Below, one piece after another: positions 29,133 to 36,596 of a stretch of 64,000 bases of DNA. A program made the position numbers and the translations under genes. The notes beneath the pieces were generated by a model. That model worked only from the letters and a program-made list of their open reading frames with translations. It was not told the DNA's origin and did not search any database. The DNA is from Imperialibacter sp040222815 (lineage in GTDB: Bacteria; Bacteroidota; Bacteroidia; Cytophagales; Cyclobacteriaceae): positions 139,651 to 203,650 of the forward strand of contig NZ_JAVKCH010000025.1 of assembly GCF_040222815.1 (NCBI RefSeq). Reading direction: 5' to 3'. Position 1 is the stretch's first letter, and each line of letters opens with the position of its first letter.

Positions 29133-29147
29133 TTAGTGTCCTAATTG
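29133..29147 (-). promoter_or_regulatory. Motif shared by both padR promoters (copy 1)
   Basis: On the minus strand this reads CAATTAGGACACTAA, 4 bases before the padR ATG. It matches CATTTAGGACATTAA ahead of the second padR gene at 13 of 15 positions. It may be the PadR operator or a core promoter part. Confidence 0.45.
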
Positions 29148-29277
29148 AAGACTAAATATAAAGACTTATTTGTTTCTTAAATGAAGACATGACAGAATTT
29201 TACAATTGATCGGTATCATATGGCCTTTAGATAGAACTTTTGTTTCATTGTTGAGCGGAATAGCGTAGTTTAAGAAG

Positions 29278-29781
29278 ATGAAAAAGGGATTCGCATTTGT
29301 TTTGACAATCGGCATCGGTCTGCTTGGTATAGCTGTATTGTACCAGTCAACTTGCCAGTACCTACTCGAAGCAGAGACCCTTTATGATTATGGCTTACCA
29401 ACAAAGGCTTATGTGATTGGGGAGAGTGTTGTTGAAAAAAGAGACAGAATCGGCACCGGTAGCTACAGAGACTATTTGGAAATAACGCCAGTTTTAACTT
29501 TTGAGCATCCGCAAAAGACTGTTATTGATACGGCCCGCCAATTTACTCGGGTGATTTTGAAAGGTAGCACCGACGATCCTTCCGAAGTGCATACCGGTGA
29601 CACACTCAGCCTTCTTGTAAACCCCACAGTACCTGAAGCCTATATTGTAGCGGGCGAAGCAGACCCCAACAATTGGGTTGGCTTCATTCTTTGGGGTGGG
29701 ATAGGGGCAGCCCTCATGTTTTGGTTTTACAGGCGGTTCAAAAGCCATTTTCCAAAAGAGGCTGAAACGAGACAACTTTGA
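29278..29781 (+). CDS. DUF3592-like membrane protein
   Basis: 167 residues with one membrane helix at each end (FAFVLTIGIGLLGIAVLY and WVGFILWGGIGAALMFWFY). The middle part is a beta-rich extracytoplasmic domain (KAYVIGESVVEKRDR ... TPVLTFEHPQKT ... TGDTLSLLVNPTVPEAYIV), the layout of DUF3592 proteins. The function is unknown. It is divergent from padR and stands alone. Confidence 0.6.
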   Translation: MKKGFAFVLTIGIGLLGIAVLYQSTCQYLLEAETLYDYGLPTKAYVIGESVVEKRDRIGTGSYRDYLEITPVLTFEHPQKTVIDTARQFTRVILKGSTDDPSEVHTGDTLSLLVNPTVPEAYIVAGEADPNNWVGFILWGGIGAALMFWFYRRFKSHFPKEAETRQL

Positions 29782-29866
29782 CAGCATACTAATTATTAAC
29801 TAAAACATTAGTTTATATTTAACTATATTTTTAGTTTTGAGGAGTCACCACCGTGCTTCCTCATGT

Positions 29867-30361
29867 ATGAATAGATTTCCGGCGCTTGTTCTTTTGCTGT
29901 TAGCCTTTAGTTCTTGCAATAGAACGCTGCTGACCAGAAATACGCCTCCATGTAAATTTCGCCTTACTCAACAGGCACTGTTGCTTGCCAACAAAAGGTG
30001 GCAGGAGGTAAGCATAGAGGCCAGGAGGTTATCCGACGGTGCAATGCCGACCACAAAAGATTTCAAAGACGTTACCGGCCAATTCAATCCATCTGATCTT
30101 GATGACGTAGCCATCTTTGATGCGAAAGGCACCTATGTCTTCGACGAGGGGCCAGTCAAAGCCCGGCCCGAAAGCCCACAGGTGTATGAGAAGGGAACCT
30201 GGTGTATTTGCAAAGGAGGGAGCCAGCTCATTCTAACCAACGGCCCAGCAACCACAGTGTATGACATCATCGAGCTAAAGGAAAAGTCTCTTGTACTTCA
30301 ACTGCATCGAACCAGAGAGGAGCTAGCTGATACTTATCTGCTTACTTACCAACCTTTTTGA
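29867..30361 (+). CDS. Small lipocalin-like lipoprotein, hypothetical
   Basis: 164 residues from the ATG at 29867; an upstream TTG start would put 10 residues ahead of the signal sequence. Lipobox FSSC with C17. The remainder resembles the single-sheet lipocalin-like proteins common in Bacteroidota: a strand-rich C-terminal half (YVFDEG ... YEKGTWCICKGGSQLILTNG ... YDIIELKEKSLVLQLHR). No catalytic motif. I cannot name a function. Confidence 0.65.
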   Translation: MNRFPALVLLLLAFSSCNRTLLTRNTPPCKFRLTQQALLLANKRWQEVSIEARRLSDGAMPTTKDFKDVTGQFNPSDLDDVAIFDAKGTYVFDEGPVKARPESPQVYEKGTWCICKGGSQLILTNGPATTVYDIIELKEKSLVLQLHRTREELADTYLLTYQPF

Positions 30362-30500
30362 GTAGTGGGGCCTAAGCCGAAGTCATAATTTGGAGACCTT
30401 CTTTTCAAATGCTGTATCCATCAATTTTGATAAGCAAAACTGATTTATTTTGCTTTTATTCGGGCATTGAATTATCAGATCATTTTAACTAACCAGCATT

Positions 30501-30995
30501 ATGAGAAAATTTATCATTCTATCGTTTTTTGGTGCCCTTTGTTTTCTGCAAGTAAAAGCCCAGGATGTAAGCCTGAAAGGGGGTCTTGGGTACGCCATGC
30601 AAAGTGAAAAATTAGGGGTGCTACTTGGAGCCAGGGTAGGCCTCACGCCGAAAATCGATCTAGCAGGAGGTTTTGGGTTGTTCTTTCCTGATACCTATAA
30701 TAATGGAAACGGAACTAAAGTGAAGTCCAACATATGGATGTTCGACGTGGACGGACACTACAATTTCACACCGGGAGGGGCAGTCAAATTGTATCCTTTG
30801 GTGGGGATAAACTTCACAACCGGAAAAGTAAAAGTCAATGACACCAAAACGACCAACACTGAAGTAGGTCTGAACATGGGTGGCGGCTTGGCTTATTCCT
30901 TCACGAGCAAGATTGACGGATTCTTTGAGATCAAATATATCCTGGGCAATGCAGACCAGGGCATGTTGGGATTTGGCGTGTTCTATAAGTTATAA
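30501..30995 (+). CDS. Small outer-membrane beta-barrel protein
   Basis: 164 residues with a signal peptide (ending VKAQ, residue 20). The mature part has alternating hydrophobic and glycine-rich strands (VSLKGGLGYAM, GVLLGARVGLTPKIDLAGGFGLFF, NIWMFDVDGHYNFT, LYPLVGINFTTGKVKV, EVGLNMGGGLAYSF, DGFFEIKYILG) and ends LGFGVFYKL, with the aromatic residue expected at the end of an outer-membrane barrel. About eight strands fit, like OmpX/OmpW-size barrels. A terminator follows. Confidence 0.78.
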   Translation: MRKFIILSFFGALCFLQVKAQDVSLKGGLGYAMQSEKLGVLLGARVGLTPKIDLAGGFGLFFPDTYNNGNGTKVKSNIWMFDVDGHYNFTPGGAVKLYPLVGINFTTGKVKVNDTKTTNTEVGLNMGGGLAYSFTSKIDGFFEIKYILGNADQGMLGFGVFYKL

Positions 30996-31013
30996 TAGTT
31001 CGCAGGGAGGATG

Positions 31014-31043
31014 GCCGGTCTGCATTGGGAGACCGGCTGTTCT
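31014..31043 (+). terminator. Stem-loop terminator after the barrel gene
   Basis: GCCGGTCT and AGACCGGC form a perfect 8-base stem about 20 bases after the stop, followed by a modest T-rich stretch. Confidence 0.7.
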
Positions 31044-31342
31044 TATTTGTGTCATGCTAACCACAATTGCAACTTCGCAATTCAGCTCTGCGGCTCCTAT
31101 TTTTTTAAAACAGAGACATCGTACTGTTTAAGCTTTTCCGGTTTCGGGACCAAATCAGTGTGCAGCGAAGCCATTTCGTAGTCCGCAGGTTGACAGAGAG
31201 AAAGCTTCTGCCAGAAGGAAAATTCCCTCGCACAGGGAAGAGCGGCAGTCAGACAACCCTTCTCAGTTGGTCATTTTCTTGCGCTCTTCAATTATTAAAG
31301 GGATATCTCTTATATTGTCCTTCCGGTTAACTCTCACGCACA
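31044..31342. other. Intergenic region upstream of the first Crp gene
   Basis: About 300 bases without a gene. Two small dyads sit side by side: CTTCTG-C-CAGAAG at 31205-31217 and TTCCCT-N5-AGGGAA at 31223-31239. They lie about 100-140 bases before the Crp-family gene and could be regulator sites; neither is followed by a T run. Confidence 0.4.
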
Positions 31343-31927
31343 ATGAACCACTACTTCGAAACATTTTTTAGTTATGTGGAACAGATTCTTACCATGCCTG
31401 AAAGTGACAAGGAGCAATGCAGACAGTATTTTACCCCGCTTTGGGTGCCAAAAGATACCATACTTGAAGAAGCTGGAAAAGTGCCCAAATACCACAATTT
31501 CATCGTGTCGGGCTATATGAGGAATTTCCGGCTTGATGAAAAAGGGGAAGAAGTAACAGTCGACCTGAACGATGGCCCAAGGTTTTTCACTTCTTATTTT
31601 CACTTTGCTAACCAAACCGTTTCCAACGAGAGCCTTCATTGTATCACCGACTGCGAGCTGCTTAGAATCACCAAGGAAGGTTTTGACATCACGGTGGCCA
31701 CTGGTTTGACCGCAAAAGACTACGCTTTATTACTTTTTCAGAAGCTCATGGAAGAAGACAAGCAAAGAACGACTGACCTTGCTACCCTCAGCGCCGAGCA
31801 GCGCTACCTCAAGCTGGTTGACGAAAGGCCAAACATTCCAAAAAACGTCCCGCTCAAATACATCTCCTCTTACCTGGGCATCAAGCCCGAGAGCCTGAGT
31901 CGCATCAGGCGGGAGTTGCTTTCCTAA
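31343..31927 (+). CDS. Crp/Fnr-family regulator (first pair)
   Basis: 194 residues. The N-terminal 120 residues form a cyclic-nucleotide-binding-like beta roll (KDTILEEAGKVPKYHNFIVSGYMRNF). They lack the strict cAMP-contact arginine-serine pattern, so another ligand is likely. The C-terminal winged helix is short (VPLKYISSYLGIKPESLSRIRREL), as in many Bacteroidota members. No iron-sulfur cysteine cluster is present. The DUF2306 membrane protein follows, and the same layout recurs at 48040 with an HXXEE membrane protein. Confidence 0.88.
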   Translation: MNHYFETFFSYVEQILTMPESDKEQCRQYFTPLWVPKDTILEEAGKVPKYHNFIVSGYMRNFRLDEKGEEVTVDLNDGPRFFTSYFHFANQTVSNESLHCITDCELLRITKEGFDITVATGLTAKDYALLLFQKLMEEDKQRTTDLATLSAEQRYLKLVDERPNIPKNVPLKYISSYLGIKPESLSRIRRELLS

Positions 31928-31987
31928 CAATTGTTAAGTGTGCTTGCTTTTTGGTCAGCTATTATTGTCTGGTCAAAAAAACTCAAT

Positions 31988-32791
31988 ATGAAAGTACAGA
32001 ATCATTCCGCAGTAACGAAGGCTGTGGATCTTGCCGCAAAGTCGTGGTTTGTAGTGGCGGTAATAGGGCAAATGATCTTTGCCTGTTACGTGCTCATGCT
32101 CTACTGGAAGTCGGCGGCTCTCGGTGACTTTGAAAGGTGGAATAGCGCCACAGGACACTTCTACATCAAGGGCGACCTGTTGGGTAATACCATCTTTGGC
32201 TTACATGTAGCCCTGGCAGCCATCATCACCATTTTAGGTCCTATGCAGCTCGTTCCAAAGGTTCGCAGCTATGCGCCCAGGTTTCACAGAGCTAGTGGAC
32301 GCATTTACATTGCCTCTGCCTTTATTATCAGCCTGGCAGGCCTGTACCTCAGCTGGATAAAAGGGTCTGTTGGAGGGCTGGAAGGTTCTGTGGTTATCAC
32401 CATGAATGCTGTAATTATTATGATTTGCGCCTTTTTTGCCGTGAAAAATGCTATTCGCAGAAACATCGCTTCACACAATCAATGGGCAGTACATTTATTC
32501 CTGGCAATGAGTGGCGTTTGGCTGTTCCGGGTATTCCTGATGTTGTGGATCATGGCATGGAGAGCACCTGTAGGTTTTGACCCCGAAACTTTCACCGGGC
32601 CATTCTTGAACTTTCTTGGCTTCATGGTCTACGTCTTTCCGCAAGCCATTGTGGCTTTCTATTTTTTGGCTAAAAAGTCACAGGTGTCCGCAACAAAATG
32701 GGCGTTTTCCGGCCTCGTTTTTTTGATCACTATAGGCACTGCCCTGGGCATTGTCGCAGCTACCATTGGGTTGTGGGTGCCAAGGATGTAG
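31988..32791 (+). CDS. DUF2306 integral membrane protein
   Basis: 267 residues from the ATG at 31988; a TTG at 31931, right after the Crp stop, would add 19 residues and is a possible alternative. About seven membrane helices are visible. The family's histidines are present: LHVALAA near the second helix, RFHRASGRIYIAS, and SHNQWAVHLFLAMSGVWLFR. The arrangement resembles small heme-type or proton-coupled membrane proteins, but the function of DUF2306 is not known. It probably depends on the Crp-like regulator just upstream. A stem-loop terminator follows at 32833. Confidence 0.82.
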   Translation: MKVQNHSAVTKAVDLAAKSWFVVAVIGQMIFACYVLMLYWKSAALGDFERWNSATGHFYIKGDLLGNTIFGLHVALAAIITILGPMQLVPKVRSYAPRFHRASGRIYIASAFIISLAGLYLSWIKGSVGGLEGSVVITMNAVIIMICAFFAVKNAIRRNIASHNQWAVHLFLAMSGVWLFRVFLMLWIMAWRAPVGFDPETFTGPFLNFLGFMVYVFPQAIVAFYFLAKKSQVSATKWAFSGLVFLITIGTALGIVAATIGLWVPRM

Positions 32792-32832
32792 GTGTAGAAA
32801 GGGAGGCGTTTACTCAACTGAACCTGTTGATT

Positions 32833-32873
32833 AAAGGGGTTACTCTAGCCAGCACCACAAGAGTAACCTCTTT
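32833..32873 (+). terminator. Stem-loop terminator with a recurring loop (copy 1)
   Basis: AAAGGGGTTACTC pairs with GAGTAACCTCTTT (13 positions, one G-T pair) around a 15-base loop, followed by more T. It lies 41 bases after the DUF2306 stop. A closely matching element occurs at 34421. Confidence 0.75.
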
Positions 32874-32994
32874 TTCTCAACGGGAAACAATCATTCTCTT
32901 TAAATATTTTACTATTATTACCTACCAAAATCATTTTTGAGAAAGGCTCCGATCCACATTCCCGCTTTTAGTCAATACTTAAAAAAGCCCAAAC

Positions 32995-34395
32995 ATGAAA
33001 AGCCTGGTCGCATTGTTATTGATGATCCTGATAGCTGTATCAACGTATGGGCAAGACATAACAGGACAGTGGAATGGTATCCTGAAAGTGCAGGGAATAC
33101 AATTAAGGGTTGTGTTTAATATCAACAAGGTTGGAGATGGCTACCGATCCACAATGGACAGTCCCGACCAGGGGGCCAGAGGAATACCCGTTACCACCAC
33201 AAGTTTTGAAAATGCCACTTTGAAACTTATCGTCGCAAATGCTGGAATTGTGTATGAAGGCGAGTTAGGCAGCGACGGTGTGGTGGTTGGAAACTTCAAG
33301 CAAGCTGGTCAATCTTTTGCCATGAATCTATCAAAGGATATCGTTGAAAAGGAAAGGGTTGTTAGACCACAAGAGCCAATAAAGCCCTATCCCTACCACT
33401 CCGAGGACATCACGTTTGAGAATAAGAAAGCAGGCATTTTCCTGGCGGGGACACTGACGCTACCTAAAGAGGCTGGCCTGTTCCCCGTGGCTATCTTAAT
33501 AAGCGGCAGTGGTCCGCAAAACAGGGATGAGGAGCTGGCAGGGCATAAACCGTTTCTAGTTCTATCCGATTACTTAACAAGAAATGGTATTGCCGTGTTG
33601 CGTTTTGACGACAGAGGAACTGCTTCGTCGCAAGGAGATTTTAAATCCGCTACCAGTGCGGATTTTGCCACGGACGTGGAAGCAGCTATCGACTATTTGA
33701 AAGCACGAAAGGAAATAAACAAGCGTAAAATAGGGCTAATTGGTCATAGCGAGGGAGGGCTCATAGCACCAATGGTGGCTGCCCGCTCCAAAGACGTCGC
33801 TTTCATCGTACTTTTGGCTGGAACTGGCATCCCAGGCGATCAGCTACTTTTGGCACAACAGCAACTGATTGGGAAAGCATCGGGGCTTAACGATGACGTT
33901 TTGCAGAAGAACCAGTCAATCAGCAAAAAGGCATTTGAGATGGTGGCCAGCGCTACCAACACCGAACAGCTAAAAACAAACCTAACGAACTACCTCAGCA
34001 GCGCTCTGAAAGAAAGCGGAAGCGGCGCATTGCCGCAGGGCATGAATGTGGATGACTTTGTGAACTTGCAGGTGAGTCAGCTGGTAAGTCCCTGGATGCA
34101 GTATTTTATCAAGTATGATCCGGCACCGGCCCTGGAAAAGGTAAAATGTCCTGTTTTGGCGCTCAATGGAGAAAACGACTTGCAGGTGCCACCAAAGGAG
34201 AACCTGGAAGCCATTAAAAAAGCATTAAACAAAGGAGGAAATAAGAAGGCGACGATCAAGGAGTTGCCTGGCCTGAATCATCTGTTTCAGGAAAGCAAAA
34301 CGGGCTCCCTGGCCGAATACGCCGTCATAGAGCAAACCTTTTCTCCCATGGCCCTGACGGAGGTATCCGATTGGATAGTGGGACAAACGAAATAG
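32995..34395 (+). CDS. Secreted alpha/beta hydrolase (S9/dienelactone-like)
   Basis: 466 residues; a signal peptide (MKSLVALLLMILIAVSTYGQ) is followed by a beta domain of about 110 residues (ITGQWNGILKVQGIQLRVVF) found in front of hydrolases of this phylum. The alpha/beta domain has the full triad: nucleophile S252 in GHSEGG, D395 in NGENDLQVP and H429 in LNHLFQ, with an oxyanion segment SGSGPQNRD. It probably acts in the periplasm as an esterase or peptidase. The substrate is unknown. The gene is single, bracketed by two near-identical stem-loops at 32833 and 34421. Confidence 0.88.
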   Translation: MKSLVALLLMILIAVSTYGQDITGQWNGILKVQGIQLRVVFNINKVGDGYRSTMDSPDQGARGIPVTTTSFENATLKLIVANAGIVYEGELGSDGVVVGNFKQAGQSFAMNLSKDIVEKERVVRPQEPIKPYPYHSEDITFENKKAGIFLAGTLTLPKEAGLFPVAILISGSGPQNRDEELAGHKPFLVLSDYLTRNGIAVLRFDDRGTASSQGDFKSATSADFATDVEAAIDYLKARKEINKRKIGLIGHSEGGLIAPMVAARSKDVAFIVLLAGTGIPGDQLLLAQQQLIGKASGLNDDVLQKNQSISKKAFEMVASATNTEQLKTNLTNYLSSALKESGSGALPQGMNVDDFVNLQVSQLVSPWMQYFIKYDPAPALEKVKCPVLALNGENDLQVPPKENLEAIKKALNKGGNKKATIKELPGLNHLFQESKTGSLAEYAVIEQTFSPMALTEVSDWIVGQTK

Positions 34396-34420
34396 GAGTG
34401 CTCAGAGGAACGTGCCAAAT

Positions 34421-34461
34421 AAAAGATTTACTCTAGCCATTACCGCAAGAGTAACCTCTTT
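34421..34461 (+). terminator. Stem-loop terminator with a recurring loop (copy 2)
   Basis: It has the same right arm, GAGTAACCTCTTT, and the same loop frame (TAGCCA-N6-CAA) as the element at 32833; the left arm is AAAGATTTACTC, so the stem has a bulge. It lies 26 bases after the hydrolase stop. Confidence 0.65.
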
Positions 34462-34660
34462 AATTGGTTGGCAGGCAAGCGCAATAGCCGGAAGGGAGCT
34501 TTGACAGCTTCGCATTTATCCTACCCGAAGCTCAGGTGGCACCGCTTCAGAGGCCGCTCAAAAAATAGTTGATTCGCAGCGCTTTGCTCCTGGGAATTAA
34601 TGATCATATTCGATCCAACGAATGCCGAACGAGGACTACCCATTCGTTGTCCTTTCATCT

Positions 34661-36415
34661 ATGAAAATCAGGTTTCTTGCGCCGACGGTGCTGATTGGTT
34701 ATTTGTTACTTGGATTATCATCCTGCCATCTTCTAACACCTGATGAGGTCTTGCCCGGACTCGAGGCATATGCACCCAAAACAGACGTACAGGCATACGA
34801 AGTAGTCTCCATTTTTGTCAAAGACACAAAGCTCTCACAAGCACATTACACTGGTCAGTTTGGCTCGGAGGACATAACAATTGGCCGGGCAAACGATACA
34901 TTGCTCATTGCCATGGTGCCGAATATTGCCGGAACATTTAGCCTGAAAGCTACTGTCGAAGGGAAGTTGCTTGACCTAGAGATGAAGGTAACTGCGGCGT
35001 CAGAAGTAACTGAGCCGGCGGTGTATCTCGATGAATTTGTGAAACAGGCCAATTTTGGCCAGCTGGAAGCTTCCCTCGATGCCCAGATAGCGGCAGGCAC
35101 CAAAAGCAGAGAAGCCGCTGACGCCACTCTAAAGGCCCTGCAGCAGGCACAGGCCGAAACCCTGCAAATGTTACAGCAGGCTACCGCCGAGGAAATAAAG
35201 GAAGCCGCCAGCTTTATTGCTGTCAACCGCTACCTTTTCGATGAAATTGAGTCGTCTTTGGCTGAACTTCGATTGGCCGAAGGCTCGAACGGAGGAAGAG
35301 TGATGGTGGATGCCGCAACCAGGCAAAAACTCCTCACTTTAACCTTTGCGTTGGCCAAAATTGGTGCCGTGGTAGGCGGCCCGGCCCTTGTGATGGTAGA
35401 GCTGGGGGCGCTCATTCCGGGCGGCGTGGTGGGTACCAAACTGTGGGCCTCTGCCGGAGCCACTTTAGGCATCGCCATCTTTCGCAACCAGATCATTAAA
35501 CAAAAAGAAATTGCCGTCCAGGCGGTGCTCGACCTTTTTGACGATAGCATGGTGGCCGTTCAGAAAAGCTTAACGGCTGAATTTCAGCGGACAGCACAAG
35601 AGACTTTTGAAAACGGTCAGCTACGCAAGGTAAATGTGAACCTGCGCATGCGCAACCTGCAACCTTCCGACCTCAATTCAGAGGTGAGCCTGTATCGAAA
35701 TTTTGTACTGGCCTACAACATACTTACCGAGTTTTGGAACAGCTATATGGCCGAATTCGGGAACTTCCCAGCTATGCTGCCTCTAAAGGAGAGCACGCTT
35801 ACGCCAGCTTTTCAGAACATGAGCCTTCACGTGGTCGACAATGCTGATGTGACTGGATCTTTGCAATGGGTAGATGGACAGTATATGGCAGTGTTTACGA
35901 GTAATGTTGACGCTGACCAGGATTTTACTGCCCGTTTTACTTATACCGAAGATTACATTGACCCCATTGAGTGGGACGTAGATAGTCATCTGAAGGTAAT
36001 CGATTGTGGCGAAGGTATTTCCACGGCGCCTGTTATTACCGGCGTATCCTTCAGCTGTGGATACCCCGATGGTAGCAATAGTGATAAAATTGCTATACTG
36101 ATTTCTTTTACCGCCGATGGCCCCGGCATCATTGCCTATGATGGTTTTGGTTACTGCGAGCTAGCTGATGCCTGTTATCCCACCCGGTTGTATTTTCTGG
36201 ACTCTCCCGCATCTACCTGGCAAATCGCAGCCAATGGTTACGATGCCGAACTGGTTTCTGGAACCATCAATGCAGGAGTGGTTGCCATTACCATCAAAAC
36301 CTGTCAGGAAGGCAAGTCGGCCCGGCAGTCGCTTGATGCTAACTATCCCGGTTATCAATGGAAAGTGCAGCTAATCAATAAGTGCAACCAACGCTCAGCC
36401 GAAGTCGGCATGTAG
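34661..36415 (+). CDS. Large lipoprotein of unknown function with Ig-like, helical and hydrophobic-hairpin regions
   Basis: 584 residues from the ATG at 34661, which gives a proper lipoprotein signal (LSSC, C22); the frame opens at 34622. I do not recognise the family. Visible layout: an Ig-like domain (about 30-115, ending LEMKVTAASE); long amphipathic helices rich in Ala, Gln and Glu (about 125-215); a strongly hydrophobic Gly/Ala/Val segment (about 222-273, from LTFALAKIGAVVGG to SAGATLGIAIF) that could form a membrane hairpin; further helices (about 280-370); and a beta-rich, cysteine-containing end. A helix bundle with one hydrophobic hairpin is the layout of alpha-pore-forming proteins, but that is inference only. 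It stands alone. Confidence 0.6.
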   Translation: MKIRFLAPTVLIGYLLLGLSSCHLLTPDEVLPGLEAYAPKTDVQAYEVVSIFVKDTKLSQAHYTGQFGSEDITIGRANDTLLIAMVPNIAGTFSLKATVEGKLLDLEMKVTAASEVTEPAVYLDEFVKQANFGQLEASLDAQIAAGTKSREAADATLKALQQAQAETLQMLQQATAEEIKEAASFIAVNRYLFDEIESSLAELRLAEGSNGGRVMVDAATRQKLLTLTFALAKIGAVVGGPALVMVELGALIPGGVVGTKLWASAGATLGIAIFRNQIIKQKEIAVQAVLDLFDDSMVAVQKSLTAEFQRTAQETFENGQLRKVNVNLRMRNLQPSDLNSEVSLYRNFVLAYNILTEFWNSYMAEFGNFPAMLPLKESTLTPAFQNMSLHVVDNADVTGSLQWVDGQYMAVFTSNVDADQDFTARFTYTEDYIDPIEWDVDSHLKVIDCGEGISTAPVITGVSFSCGYPDGSNSDKIAILISFTADGPGIIAYDGFGYCELADACYPTRLYFLDSPASTWQIAANGYDAELVSGTINAGVVAITIKTCQEGKSARQSLDANYPGYQWKVQLINKCNQRSAEVGM

Positions 36416-36544
36416 AGCAATAAAAGAATCCCTGCAAGTTGACCTATGCTTTTTTAAAGAGTGGAAGGGTAGACTTGAGTGATGTCATGTTTATGGGAGA
36501 ATTGTGGGAATAGCCTTATTCGATGAATAACGTGTCGTGATAAT

Positions 36545-36578
36545 AAAAAAGAGGCTGTTTCATTCAGCCTCTTTTTTA
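36545..36578. terminator. Bidirectional terminator
   Basis: GAGGCTG and CAGCCTC form a perfect 7-base stem flanked by six A on one side and six T on the other, so it can stop transcription from both the unknown lipoprotein gene and the convergent permease. The right arm sequence CAGCCTCTTT recurs at 36589, running into the permease stop. Confidence 0.85.
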
Positions 36579-36596
36579 TTGACTTAGACAGCCTCT

